This document shows positions 19,154 through 29,358 of a stretch of DNA of 52,881 nt, in pieces. The position numbers were made by a program, and so were the translations under genes. The notes beneath the pieces were generated by a model. That model saw only the letters and a list, made by a program, of their open reading frames with translations, did not search any database and was not told the DNA's origin. Location of the stretch: positions 1-52,881 of the forward strand of contig CADWAF010000611.1 of assembly GCA_902984215.1 (NCBI GenBank), given 5' to 3'. This DNA comes from Willaertia magna (Eukaryota; Heterolobosea; Eutetramitea; Acrasida; Naegleriidae). The stretch's first letter is position 1, and each line of letters begins with the position of its first letter.

Positions 19154-20458
19154 ATGTCAAAGTCAACTTTTCTCAAATTTTTATTCTGTATTTTAATTTT
19201 GTTGACCTTGTTCTCGTCGTGTATTCATTCAAAGTCACTTCAAAAACCTTCAAATTCAATCGATTTCTTTTCTTTCCGATTACCTTCCTGTCCCATTGAC
19301 GATAATATTCAATCAACGACAACTGTCACATCACCAGCTGTCTATTCACCATCCAGTTTCTCTTTCTTTATCATCACTAGTTTCTTTTCCATTCTATTCG
19401 CAAGTATCATCTTCTCCTTCTTTAACTCCTTATATCTACCTAATTTACAAGAAAAAATCTATCTAAATGGTATACACAACACTTTCTGGATCTTTTACTT
19501 TCTTTTAGTTAGTTTACGTGAATTATTAAACGCAATACATTACGGTAAACCAACAAAAAATAATAATTTTATTATTGGAATGGGGATAACAAATTTAATT
19601 ATACACACATTCACTGCTCTATTTTTATCTTTATGTTTATCTTATCAATTTAGATTTCGTTGTAATGTAAATTTTAGAAAAGTTACCAAACAATTAGTTT
19701 TAAAGTTTTTTGATAAGAAGGGAAAAGAAAATGTTATGGAAAGATTAAGAAAGGAAGAAAGAAAACACGAAGAACAAGAACAACAACAATCTAAAGTTAA
19801 AGCTTTATTAATGAAATTTATTAAATTTTTCTTTTCATTTGAAAGTATTTCAATCATTACTTTTATTATAACTAATGTTTTTATTATATTATATTTATCA
19901 TTTGATAATTCTGAAGTATTAAAGTGGTTATTATTTTCTTTCTTAATGCTACAAAGGGTACCTATTATTATATTATGTTTATGTATTACATTCTCTGGAT
20001 GTTATTCTTTTTATAAGAAGAGATTTAATAATAAGAATAATCATAGTCAACTACAACATCAACAAGGCTTAGAAGATTCTCAAGAAGAAGAAACAGAACA
20101 ATTAGATAATAGTAAAGATTTAACTGAAACAATTCAAAAACAAGCAGATTTAAAAGATAAAGTTGGTAACCCATCCTTAATGGTTAAAATTTTAGTTCTT
20201 TCAGCCTTACTTTTAAACCTTCCAAATGATATACCAATTTCTTATTGGCATACCTTCTTAACTACAACTAGTAATACAGGCTTTTTTTTTAATTGTACAT
20301 TTGGTTTTGCTAGTTTAATGGATTTATTTATTATATTTTATTTTTTAAGTTTAATATTATGGTTTATTGTTTTGGTATTGGAATTTAAAAGATTTAAAAA
20401 AGATACGATTGCACTTTCTGTTGCTATTCATAATTTATTATTTGAGGAAGAAGAATAA
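19154..20458 (+). CDS. seven-transmembrane protein with signal peptide, family not recognised
   Basis: 434 aa from ATG 19154, preceded by eight A residues. A signal peptide (about 1-26) is followed by an extracellular segment of about 45 residues and seven hydrophobic spans near 72-99, 108-127, 137-163, 226-248, 256-286, 338-357 and 386-412. The loop between spans 3 and 4 is highly charged and Q/E/K-rich, as is the long loop between spans 5 and 6. The motifs LVSLRELLNAIH and TALFLSLCLSYQF are loosely reminiscent of TOM1/THH1-type 7TM proteins, but I cannot assign it. Topology (outside N terminus, inside C terminus) is GPCR-like. Confidence 0.7.
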   Translation: MSKSTFLKFLFCILILLTLFSSCIHSKSLQKPSNSIDFFSFRLPSCPIDDNIQSTTTVTSPAVYSPSSFSFFIITSFFSILFASIIFSFFNSLYLPNLQEKIYLNGIHNTFWIFYFLLVSLRELLNAIHYGKPTKNNNFIIGMGITNLIIHTFTALFLSLCLSYQFRFRCNVNFRKVTKQLVLKFFDKKGKENVMERLRKEERKHEEQEQQQSKVKALLMKFIKFFFSFESISIITFIITNVFIILYLSFDNSEVLKWLLFSFLMLQRVPIIILCLCITFSGCYSFYKKRFNNKNNHSQLQHQQGLEDSQEEETEQLDNSKDLTETIQKQADLKDKVGNPSLMVKILVLSALLLNLPNDIPISYWHTFLTTTSNTGFFFNCTFGFASLMDLFIIFYFLSLILWFIVLVLEFKRFKKDTIALSVAIHNLLFEEEE

Positions 20459-20650
20459 ATTTTTGTTTTTTATTGCTATTAAGGAGTAAATTTTTGTAGT
20501 AAATTTTTGTAAACTTTACAACAATTTCTTTGTAGCATTTTTCCATTGTGTTTTAAAATTTTTTAACTTGCAATAAATAACAAATTTTTATTAAATAAAA
20601 TTAATTTATAAAATAATAAACATCAAATTACTACTGTTTTAAAAAACAAA

Positions 20651-22093
20651 TTAAAGTATAAATTCACAATCAAACAATAAATTTCTATCATAAGTATTCA
20701 AATCAGATGACACAACAAACTCTTTCAACTTCTTCATCATTCCATAACCAATCAACTGTCTCTTTTCTTCATTGTAACCTATCACATAATGCCAACCTCC
20801 AGGTACAACCTCATTAGGCAAACATCTATTGTAATTCAAATTATTTTCCCCAAACACCTCCCTTAAATCCACAAAATAACCTTCTTTCTGTTGATATCCA
20901 CTAAAATTTTCTACAACCTCTCCAATAAACATAATTTTCTTCTTTTCTTCATCAACAACAAAAGAACCTCTACTTGATGCACCAATCTTATTAATTTTCA
21001 ATTCCCTTTTCTTTGGAATATTAAATACTTCAAAACCATTATTCACATAAGTTGTATTAACATCACTATCATGTACTCCAACCACTTGTCTAGAACAGTT
21101 ATATCCATTACCATAAATCTTACCATTTTCTAATAAATATAAAGTATGATAATAACCACCTGTCATTGCAATAATATTTGATTTCTCTAATTTTGTAAAT
21201 GGTGTTTCAATTAGTGTAAATGGTTCAAATGATTCTTTAGTAGCATCTGGAGATAATCCTTGAAAAGTATTACTTCCATAAACGTAAATATTACCCTTTT
21301 CTGTTAAGATAATACAACCACCTCCATTTGCAGTTGCATTAATAATATTTTCTGAACCATCAAATTTTATATTCATTCCATCTTCATAAACTTTATTATC
21401 CTCTATTTTTTTTTGTAAAAAATATTTAAAATAAACATATAAAGTAAAATTTTTGTAAATATAATTATTTAAAAGAGATAAATATACTAACCAGTAATGA
21501 CATAACAATTACTTGATAAAGGTCCAGTAACAAACATTTTAATATTTGATTTAAAATAAATTGGTTTAGTAGAATATCTATTACCAAATCCAAATTGTAA
21601 ACAATTTAATCTTTTACTTAAAATTATTTCTTGTGATTGATTTAAAAATAATTCAGCATCAAAATATTCCATGTTAATTTCAGAAAGTTTTACAAAATAT
21701 GATGTAAATTCTTCTTTATATTTTGTTTTAATATTTGTTAAAGTAATTTTTCTTTGTTTTGTTGTTGTTAATCCAAAAAATAGATATTCATCGTTAGCTC
21801 CTTTTTTTTTATTGTAAATTTTAATAAATTACGTAAATTATTTTTTAATAAATTTTGTAAATTTTTTAAATTTTAAAAATCTTACCACATAGTTTAAATC
21901 CAACAATTCTTGCGCCACAAATTACTTTTGAGTAATAAAAATCTGTTAAAATCGGAGTAAAATAATTAAATTCTGGCTTGTCAAATGTAATATCTAGTTA
22001 AAATAGTAGTAATAAATATTTAAATAATTATTGTTTTTTAATGAACGACCTACATTTGTGTCCACACGAACCAAAGAGAAAGATATTCGACAT
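20651..22093 (-). CDS. RCC1-like repeat protein A, four exons
   Basis: Exons 22054-22093, 21886-21993, 21492-21800 and 20651-21402 give 402 aa; all phases agree. Introns have GTAGGT, GTAAGA and GTTAGT donors. The protein starts MSNIFLFGSCGHK and carries RCC1-type blades: VICGARIVGFKLCGANDEYLFFG, MFVTG, the segment GGGCIILTEKGNIYVYGSN, MTGGYYHTLYLLENGKIYGNGYN and IGASSRGSFVV. Repeats are degenerate and shorter than in animal RCC1, so a Ran exchange role is not implied; such proteins are generic interaction scaffolds. Gene B (39537-41009) has nearly identical length, exon layout and terminal motif GGGWHYIIYKN versus GGWHYVIGYN here, so the two are paralogues. Confidence 0.82.
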
Positions 22094-22164
22094 TTTTTTT
22101 TAAAAGATCAATAATTTTTGGAATTTTAAATTGTAAAGGTTGTTCAAGCAATCAACTGATAGTT

Positions 22165-24899
22165 TTACACATTTATTTTATGTTTAATTGGAACAATACT
22201 GTTGGCAACCATTAATCCAAAGAAGATGGATAAACCTATAAGAAATACTTCAAAGAAAAAGCCAATGCTTTGAAATGCATTGTTAGTCCAAATTAAACTT
22301 GCAACACCTCTGTAAGATATTGAACCAGGGGCTAACATAATCATTGAAATACCAGCTACAACTACAGGAGGAATACTACTTGACAGTGAATAAAGATTTG
22401 CTAAAATACCAACAACTACAGCTGCAGCAGTTGTCGCCAGTTCTGAAGAAGATAAAACCCCTGACAAAAAGTAATTTACCATGTGTACTGTTACAGAAGA
22501 GAAAGCTATATAACTCATAGTTTTCCAGTTTTTAGGAACCTTCCTTGATATCATTGTACATATACTAAGACAGAGTACTACTATCATTCTTAGATAAATA
22601 GGTGTTGGTGCTCTTTCAGGTTCGTTTGCCTCACTTTCAGCTATTGAGGGAATATGTTTGACTAACTCACTTGTCACAATTAAGCCAAAGGCTAACTTCA
22701 GTATTACTGCAAACGCTCCTGTGATACGGGTGATACCAGAAAGTAAACTTCCAATTGATATCTCATACATTGCTGTACACAGAATGGAACCAGGTAAAAA
22801 TTGATAAGCTGTACATAATGATACAAGGGAAATGGAAACATAATACTGATCCAAGAAGATATACTTCATAACAAACCCTGTTAAACCGCCTACTACAGCA
22901 GCTACAGCAGGAAAAATAGAACCAAAATATACATGTGGAGAGAAGAAATAATTAATGACACCTATTAATAAACCAGTTATAAGACATGTCAATAACTCAG
23001 CAATACCTCCTTTCCATAATAATACAAATAGACCAGGTGTTAAAAAGTGAATGAAAACCCCCAGCATTGGATGAGAAAAATTTGATGGCTCTTGAATGAT
23101 CTGATTGATTTTATCTTGAGCTACGAAATGGTAAAATTCAAAAATGTTTTAAAATATAACATACCTTCATCTATTGTGTATAATCCATGAGAAATATTAT
23201 CAGCAACTTGATTTAACTTGGACAATTTGTCAAGATTAACTGCCTGACTGTCAATCTTAATAAAATAAGTTGAATTATTTGGATCTCTTGGTTTTTGTCC
23301 AAAAGAAATCCAAACGCCATTTGGCAAACAATTATAATAAGCATCTAGCCCAAAATATGTACTTCGTTAATTTTAATATTGAAGTTAAAGTTGTAAATAA
23401 TGAAATAGAATAAAATAATACATACCTAATTAAGGTCAAATGATATTCTACTCTATTACTACTTAATCCATATGCAGTCAAAGCATAACCTAAATCTAGT
23501 AATAGTGAATGAACTTTCATTTTGTCATCGTTACTTAAATCTTTATATAAAACCTTAGATTGTTTCTTTTCTGACGTTCCAGTTAAACATGATAAAAGAA
23601 TTCTCTTTGCTCTGTCTTTCCAAGAAGTATATCCAATCTCATCAACTTCACTAAACTTTTCTTCTTCTTCATTTGATGTAGAACTAATAGAATCAGTTTC
23701 AATTTTAAATTCATTCATTCCAATACCAGATTCCTCATCTTCCTGTATTTGTCCATGTTTTTTCATCTTTTGATGTGACCTTGCAAATCTCATTGAATTT
23801 CTAGATCTCTTAAAAAACCAATTTCTAATATCATGATTGTAATAATCAACTATGTCAATTATTGTAAAACTTTAAACACTTACCTTAATGCCCTTTTTTG
23901 AGAAGGAAGTAACATTGGTGGTTCCTTAAATTTATTTTCAGCAAATTCAGTGGCTTTTTCTAAAAAATTGACCTTTCTTTTCTTTAAACCTATTTCTTCT
24001 TCATTGTCAAATTTTGGTTTTGAATGTACCACAGGAATTTTATCTGAAAAGGGTATTCCAGTAACTTGTTCAATAGCATTAGCAGCTGCAGCTGTTTTCT
24101 TAATTAATTTACCAAATGCTGTTTCTCCATTATCTGTCAACTCTTTTTCAACCAATGATTTCATATATTCATCATTAAGAATATCAACATTCATTGTAGG
24201 ATCACCTGAGAATGAATTTAAGCTTTCCATTGATTCACTTGGTCGAATTGAGTAAGGATGAGCAAAAGGTGTACCAGTAAAGTATTGATTATAATTTTTA
24301 TCTTCAGTAAGTGGAGGAAGGCTTTCCATTCCTAAAACTTCCTCTTCTTTCTCTTTAGATTTATTTAAATTAGTATTACTTGTAGTTGGAAGCATTTCAA
24401 GTTCTATATCATTTACAGGTTGTAACTCCTCTTCATCGATATCTATCGGTGAATCTTCTCTTTTAAAAGATCGAGAAAAATTAGGATTTGATCTAAGAGG
24501 AGCATTATTACTATTGTTGTTAGGATTCCTTACGGAAGTGTTGTGGGTATGTGGGTTGTTCCGAATGAAAGGGTTAGGTACATGGCCAACTGGGGTTCCC
24601 ATAGGTGTACTGGTAGTCATTGAAAATCCCATTTCTGAACCAGAATGTCTTCTATTGTTGATGTTATTCAATGATATTGACGTTTCATCATGATGGTTCG
24701 TTTTTTGTGTTTCTACAAGGTCTATAATGTGATGATGATTAAGTTCGGGATTAATTGTTGTTTCATGATGATTTATATTATTATAATGATGAGTATTTAC
24801 TCTTAAATTTCCAAACTCTTCAAAGTGTTTCTTTCTAATTTCATCTTCCGAAACATTAGAAACACTTGAATGAGTAGAGTGATTATCTGATGTGTGCAT
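22165..24899 (-). CDS. ThrE/PRM10-type membrane transporter (DUF1212/ThrE family) with long cytosolic N terminus, four exons
   Basis: Exons 23884-24899, 23426-23806, 23165-23361 and 22165-23120 give 849 aa; introns are 77, 64 and 44 nt with GTAAGT/GTATGT donors. The first 400 residues are H/N/S/E-rich and probably cytosolic. The first conserved domain starts LLLDLGYALTAYGLSSNRVEYHL and continues LPNGVWISFG, SKLNQVADNISHG and ending in a regulatory loop. Ten or so hydrophobic helices follow (for example AELLTCLITGLLIGVINYF, AVAAVVGGLTGFV, SSSIPPVVVAGISMIMLAPG). This is the layout of fungal PRM10 and bacterial threonine/serine exporters (ThrE/YjjP-YjjB). Substrate in protists is unknown; amino-acid efflux is an analogy. 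The start gap to RCC1-like gene A is 71 bp on the same strand. Confidence 0.85.
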
Positions 24900-24941
24900 T
24901 ACTTATTTTTCAAAGAAGAAAAATAGAATGAAAAGCAATTA

Positions 24942-24949
24942 AACAAGGC
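24942..24949 (-). promoter_or_regulatory. AACAAGGC, variant of the ACCTTGTT motif
   Basis: One of four copies in the 290-bp divergent spacer; this one differs from the consensus at one position (AACAAGGC rather than AACAAGGT). Confidence 0.4.
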
Positions 24950-24982
24950 TTTTGAAAATGACAAAAACGAATAGTAGATAAC

Positions 24983-24990
24983 ACCTTGTT
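24983..24990 (+). promoter_or_regulatory. ACCTTGTT motif
   Basis: Exact copy in the divergent spacer between the ThrE-like gene (start 24899, minus) and the coiled-coil gene (start 25190, plus). Confidence 0.45.
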
Positions 24991-25066
24991 GGAAGTTTCA
25001 GCCACCTTTTCGCTTTTGTTTATCTGCAGTTCTACGAAGTCCTCGGAAAAGATTTATAGTTCTTTA

Positions 25067-25074
25067 AACAAGGT
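25067..25074 (-). promoter_or_regulatory. ACCTTGTT motif (minus orientation)
   Basis: Reads AACAAGGT on the plus strand; third copy in the same divergent spacer. Confidence 0.45.
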
Positions 25075-25112
25075 TGTATTGTAGAACTTAAGAAGATGAA
25101 GATGTACAAGTT

Positions 25113-25120
25113 ACCTTGTT
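25113..25120 (+). promoter_or_regulatory. ACCTTGTT motif
   Basis: Exact copy, 69 bp before the start codon at 25190; fourth in the spacer. Confidence 0.45.
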
Positions 25121-25152
25121 TGAAAAAACTAAAAGGAAGAATATGGCAATTA

Positions 25153-25160
25153 TTCCCGCC
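25153..25160 (+). promoter_or_regulatory. E2F-like site TTCCCGCC
   Basis: TTCCCGCC fits the E2F/DP consensus TTSSCGC and lies 29 bp before ATG 25190 in otherwise AT-rich DNA. Similar GC-rich sites precede the genes starting at 33207 and 36555. Confidence 0.5.
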
Positions 25161-25189
25161 AAGGAAATTGCTACAGTTTTTTTTATAAA

Positions 25190-26200
25190 ATGTCTCTTAT
25201 TCTTTCACAGTTCGAGGCTACGACTTTAGAAGAATTAAGGAATGAGCTTGAAAGAAAGAAGAAACAAGTGAAGGATGAATATGAACAACAAGAGAAGGAG
25301 TTAATGGAAATTAAAAAACAACAAGCTTTACTTCAGGCTGAAATTATTGAAAATGAAAAAATTGAAAAGGAATTAACTGCTGAAGTTGAAGTTGCTAAAG
25401 AAAGTCTTAAAGAAAGGAAAAAGAAGGAGAAAGAATTGTCTGGTGTTGCTCAAGAAATTAAGGAACAATATAGAATTTCATGTAATGAACTGGGTGTTGT
25501 TCAGTCAGAACATGATGCCTTAATGGAGAGGAAAAGGGAAATGTTAAATAAGATTGATAATTTAAAAAATTATATTTCAGAGTTAAATAAAAGAAAAGAA
25601 GAAGCAATAGAAGTTCAGAAATCTAAAAAGAAAGAATATAATCAAAAAACACAATTGTTATCTAATACAGAGATAGAGTTCTTGGAGAAAGAGGCTAGTC
25701 TAAAAGAGGAGATTGAAAAGTGGGAACAAACAATATCAGAGTTAAAGGAAGAACATAAAAAAGAAGAAGCGCAACTATTAGAAAAATCGAGAGGAGTTGA
25801 AGAAAAGTTAGACTTACAAAAACAGAAATACGAAGAAATAAAACGAAGGTATGACAAACTATTAAAAGAAAGAGAGGAAATAGTGAATTCTTTTTATGCA
25901 GATTTTGACAAAGTAATTACAGAAATCTATCAATTAGAGTCAACCATTGAAATTCAAAAACATGCAGAAAATTTTCTTTTAAACCAAGTTAGTGAATTAC
26001 TGAAAGAACAAGAACAAATAGCAGAAATAGAGGAAGAAAGTGAAAATAATACCAACAAAAACAAATATGGAACCGCCGAACAATTTTTATTAAGAAAAGT
26101 TAAGGCAGAAGTAGATATTTTAACACAACTACAAGAAGTTTCAAAGAATTTTAAACCTTCAATCGCTAAACTCTCAGAATCAATTTTTAAAGAAATATAA
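25190..26200 (+). CDS. long coiled-coil protein, unknown (structural or kinetochore/centrosome-like)
   Basis: 336 aa, intronless. Nearly the whole length (about 10-270) is an uninterrupted heptad-rich coiled coil (for example ELRNELERKKKQVKDEYEQQ and EIEKWEQTISELKEEHKKEE), followed by a short more hydrophobic segment (FLLRKVKAEVDILTQLQEVS). No globular domain and no membrane segment. The length and shape fit small kinetochore, basal-body or intraflagellar coiled-coil proteins, but I cannot choose a family. The promoter carries an E2F-like site and ACCTTGTT motifs. The stop is only 15 bp from the stop of the convergent SLY1 gene, so the 3' UTRs must overlap. Confidence 0.75.
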   Translation: MSLILSQFEATTLEELRNELERKKKQVKDEYEQQEKELMEIKKQQALLQAEIIENEKIEKELTAEVEVAKESLKERKKKEKELSGVAQEIKEQYRISCNELGVVQSEHDALMERKREMLNKIDNLKNYISELNKRKEEAIEVQKSKKKEYNQKTQLLSNTEIEFLEKEASLKEEIEKWEQTISELKEEHKKEEAQLLEKSRGVEEKLDLQKQKYEEIKRRYDKLLKEREEIVNSFYADFDKVITEIYQLESTIEIQKHAENFLLNQVSELLKEQEQIAEIEEESENNTNKNKYGTAEQFLLRKVKAEVDILTQLQEVSKNFKPSIAKLSESIFKEI

Positions 26201-26215
26201 TTTATTTAAGCTCAC

Positions 26216-28477
26216 TTATTTTCCTAAGCGTTGCATTTGTTCCAAAAATTGTTCACCTGTTACAATGTCTGTTGCTCCATAGGTGATTTGTATATTGTTA
26301 TTCTTATTTTTATTGAAATACTGAGTTAAATTATGATATTCCATATAATTACCACCGCCAACTACAAATACAATAACATCAGTATAAGTATCTAAATTAT
26401 TTAAATTATTTGTTCCAGGTGAATTACTATTTAAATCTGTAACTGGTGACATTCTACCAGTGTTATTATTTGATGAAGTACTACTTCCAGTATTTGTAGA
26501 TTTTGAAAATGTTCTTAAAGTAGAATGATTTACAGGTAATTTAGGATCAATAAATAAAAATTCTTCGTGGTCAGATAACTTTTTAGAATTATTATTAACA
26601 ATAGCATCTACAATTCTGGTTAATGTTGTTGCATATTCTAAACCATCTTCTCCATAATATTCATTTAAACCACTTGCAATACTTTTGATTTGTTCTCCTA
26701 AAATAGAAATCTTTTTAGTAAAATGTACAAATGATGATTGTTGTTGTTTTGATTGATTTGACATACTTCTAATAATATTGTATTGTGTATTCATTGTAAT
26801 TTCTCTCAAAAATGATATTTCAGGTAAAATGCTTTCCAATGATGAGTTTTCATCAATTAAATTATCCTCTTCTTCTTCACTATTCTCTACATTTTGTAAA
26901 CGTGTTCTATACATTTGATAAGCATATTTTTGTAATTCTGGACGTGTTATTATACTAGGTGTTTGTTGTAAAGCTTCTTGTTGTAAAATATATAAATAAC
27001 AAATTAATAATAATCTAACTTTATCTTTTAAATTTCCCTTTCCTTCATTTACATTCAATAATGAATGTAATAAACTAACTTCAATCTTATTAGATTGCTT
27101 ATTTACTAAAGCTTCTTCAATAGCAACAAATTCATCTAGTTTTCTTTCATTGACTTGATGTAAGATAGCATAAGCAATATTTGTATGCATATTTACTCTC
27201 TTTCTTTCTTCAGCCATCTTAAATACCTCATCAATCATATTTTTGCTCATTGTTTCATTATTACTACTAGAACTATTTAAAGTTTCTTGATTAGATAAAT
27301 CATCTTCACTCATATTTAGGCCTGTACGTTTCTTAAACTCAGTAAACTTAGAGCGATGCTTCTCTGTATTTGCAGCAACATTTTGAGCAACATCTTGGAA
27401 AGGTTTCATTGCGTTTTCATTCCAAAATTCATCTTCATTGGAAATTTCATATAAGTGTTCATTAGTTGTAGTTGAAGTACTAGATTCATTATTGTCCTTC
27501 TTCTTTTCCTTAACAGGTACCTTTACTTGATTAGAACGTAATTGAAATAGATCATGAACCATTGCACGATAAGTCCATTGATGTTGCAAACAAACAGTTA
27601 AATCAATAGAACGATCCATTATAATTAATAAAGGTCTATTCTTCTTTTGATTTTTCATTGAATCATAAGAAGAAGAACTATTATTTACTTCTTTTAAAGG
27701 TGAATTCATTAAATTTCTTAATTGTTTTTCAACATTCTCTGCAACAAGCCTTGCTGGTTGACTTTTACTTGAAGGACATACAATAACTGGCATAGCAAAT
27801 GAAGAAGAACTACTTAACGAAGAAGAAGAAGCAAAATTCTTTGAACCATAACATAACATTACCGAACAAATACCATTTGAAATCCTTTCCATTACCTTAT
27901 TAATCTCTTCATCTTCCTTCTTCTTCTCATGTAACTGTTCTAAACAATTTTCTAAAGAAAGTAAAGAAAAAAAATTATTCTCTAAACAACTAAAATTTAA
28001 AAACTGATCGTAAATATTCGTTAAAAAATGGGTAGCTTCGTTCTGTACAAGTTTTAAGGCTAAACTTTCTAAAAGTTCTCTTTTATAGTTAGAATGACAG
28101 AAATTAATGTAGATGGATTGGTATAGTTCTTTTGAACAATCTTCAGAGATAAGATCAATGTTTTTTAAGGTTGGTTGAACGAAATAGATGGCTGGTGCAT
28201 CTGGTATGGATTGACGTTTTTCTTCAATTGAAAGAACTAAAGTGATACCCATTGCTCTTAAATCTCCAACTTTAAAGAGTGGTGAAACAATTTCGAAACA
28301 AAATTTATCCATGATTAAAATTTTCCATTTTTGTACTTTACGTTCAATTAATTGATGTCCTAATTCATGTCCTGTTATTACGTGTTCAATTGTTGGTGGT
28401 GAGGAAGTAGTTGATGATTTTTTCTTTTTGGTAGATTTGTTGAGTGATGAAGGAATTTCGGAATCAGTATTTAACAT
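26216..28477 (-). CDS. SLY1: SLY1-type Sec1/Munc18 protein (SCFD1)
   Basis: 753 aa, intronless. The N-terminal domain has the SLY1 pattern WKILIMDKFCFEIVSPLF, DLRAMGITLVL, IPDAPAIYFVQPTLKNIDLI and FLTNIYDQFLNFSCLE. Domain 2 contains LLIIMDRSIDLTVCLQHQW followed by YRAMVHDLFQL, the SM-protein signature. The C-terminal part has TDVIVFVVGGGNYMEY followed by an ITYGATDIVTGEQFLEQM end typical of the family. S/N-rich inserts separate the blocks. SLY1 binds the ER-Golgi SNARE syntaxin 5/Sed5 and promotes SNARE assembly in ER-Golgi transport. An S/T/K-rich stretch precedes the first domain. Confidence 0.93.
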   Translation of the reverse strand: MLNTDSEIPSSLNKSTKKKKSSTTSSPPTIEHVITGHELGHQLIERKVQKWKILIMDKFCFEIVSPLFKVGDLRAMGITLVLSIEEKRQSIPDAPAIYFVQPTLKNIDLISEDCSKELYQSIYINFCHSNYKRELLESLALKLVQNEATHFLTNIYDQFLNFSCLENNFFSLLSLENCLEQLHEKKKEDEEINKVMERISNGICSVMLCYGSKNFASSSSLSSSSSFAMPVIVCPSSKSQPARLVAENVEKQLRNLMNSPLKEVNNSSSSYDSMKNQKKNRPLLIIMDRSIDLTVCLQHQWTYRAMVHDLFQLRSNQVKVPVKEKKKDNNESSTSTTTNEHLYEISNEDEFWNENAMKPFQDVAQNVAANTEKHRSKFTEFKKRTGLNMSEDDLSNQETLNSSSSNNETMSKNMIDEVFKMAEERKRVNMHTNIAYAILHQVNERKLDEFVAIEEALVNKQSNKIEVSLLHSLLNVNEGKGNLKDKVRLLLICYLYILQQEALQQTPSIITRPELQKYAYQMYRTRLQNVENSEEEEDNLIDENSSLESILPEISFLREITMNTQYNIIRSMSNQSKQQQSSFVHFTKKISILGEQIKSIASGLNEYYGEDGLEYATTLTRIVDAIVNNNSKKLSDHEEFLFIDPKLPVNHSTLRTFSKSTNTGSSTSSNNNTGRMSPVTDLNSNSPGTNNLNNLDTYTDVIVFVVGGGNYMEYHNLTQYFNKNKNNNIQITYGATDIVTGEQFLEQMQRLGK

Positions 28478-28496
28478 GTTTAGGATGCTCTCTATT

Positions 28497-28544
28497 GAAA
28501 ATTTTAAGAATTACATTACAGAAAATTTTAAGAATTACATTACA
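28497..28544. repeat. perfect 24-bp tandem duplication upstream of SLY1
   Basis: Two exact copies of a 24-bp unit (GAAAATTTTAAGAATTACAT plus four bases) at 28497-28520 and 28521-28544, starting 20 nt upstream of the SLY1 start codon (28477, minus strand). Confidence 0.9.
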
Positions 28545-29177
28545 GATAATAATGGGTTATATTAAAAAAAGTCTATTGATTATCTTACCTTTTTGACAGT
28601 CCATCAATGAGAGCGAAACTATACGTTTACTTGCAAGCATTTTTTTGTGTTGTAACTTACAGTCTTACAAAGACTTGCCACGAAGATAAACAACACGTTT
28701 GCTTGTTGCGCTAACTTTCCGCAGTTCGAACGAAACGTTGGTTTGAATTCTTAATTATGTTCAAAAAAAAAACAAAAAAAAATCAGCCCGAGGCTTTAAT
28801 GGACCTTATTCTATGTTACTTCAATAAAATCAACTCCCGCATGGGCTTTAAGCCGGTCAGGTGGTCTGTTTTGGTCTGCCTTTATGGTTAATTCACAGAT
28901 TGACTGGTTGTTGCCCGGTTACCAGGGCTGTTCCTTGTTGGCATTCAATTAGAAATTGTCTTGAAAAGAGTCAACCAGGGTTTTGTAAATAACAAAAAGT
29001 TGACCATTTTGATTGAATGTTTTTCTCTTTGCTACCTTATAAATTCGACAGGCAGCCACAAAATACTAATACAACTAGCCACAAAGCCATCGGCCAGTAT
29101 CCTGGCATTTAAATGGAGACCAAAAAAACCTCTCCTGGTTCACCATCCATGTCACCTGCGACCTGGAAGGCTTAAAG
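28545..29177. other. non-coding patch of higher GC with inverted repeat and tRNA-like fragments
   Basis: No supported gene. From about 28780 the DNA is clearly richer in G and C than other spacers. It holds inverted-repeat arms (28843-28863 and 29153-29180), an 11-bp and a 14-bp match to the tRNA-Leu gene at 10.4 kb, and ends at a tRNA-Glu-like sequence. An 85-codon frame at 28961-29218 overlaps these and has no family resemblance. It may be a short non-autonomous mobile element or an unknown ncRNA. Confidence 0.45.
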
Positions 29178-29180
29178 CCC
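28843..29180. repeat. imperfect inverted repeat around GGGCTTTAAGCC
   Basis: Left arm 28843-28863 reads GGGCTTTAAGCCGGTCAGGTG. The right arm 29153-29180 is its reverse complement with two small insertions; the core GGGCTTTAAGCC (28843-28854 and 29169-29180) is exact. The arms are separated by about 290 bp. Confidence 0.6.
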
Positions 29181-29264
29181 AGCACAGTCCAGTGGCTAGG
29201 ATACCTGGCTTTCATTAAAGCACAAAGATCCCAGGAGGCCCGGTTTCGATTCCCGGTGTGGGAA
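29178..29264 (+). tRNA. tRNA-Glu(UUC)-like sequence with putative 15-nt intron, probably degenerate
   Basis: The D arm (GTCCAGTGGCTAGGATAC), anticodon stem CCTGG/CCAGG, anticodon TTC, variable loop AGGCC-type and T arm with TTCGATT are those of eukaryotic tRNA-Glu. A 15-nt insert (29215-29229) falls one base 3' of the anticodon, the canonical nuclear tRNA intron position. A TTTTT run at 29269-29273 fits a Pol III terminator. However the 5' acceptor strand CCCAGCA does not pair fully with TGTGGGA (two mismatches and one wobble), position 8 is C, and G53 is T. I judge it a tRNA-Glu pseudogene or the head of a tRNA-derived repeat, but a working intron-containing gene is not excluded. Confidence 0.5.
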
Positions 29265-29358
29265 ACCGTTTTTGGTTAATGATTTTCGCGAATTTCCACA
29301 CTCCTATGTCATTTCACAAATCGCTAATCAGCATTTATTTGTCTATGAAATTAAAAAA

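Noticed and set aside
28961..29218. 85-codon frame
   Set aside because: Overlaps the tRNA-Glu-like sequence and inverted repeat; composition is that of non-coding DNA.
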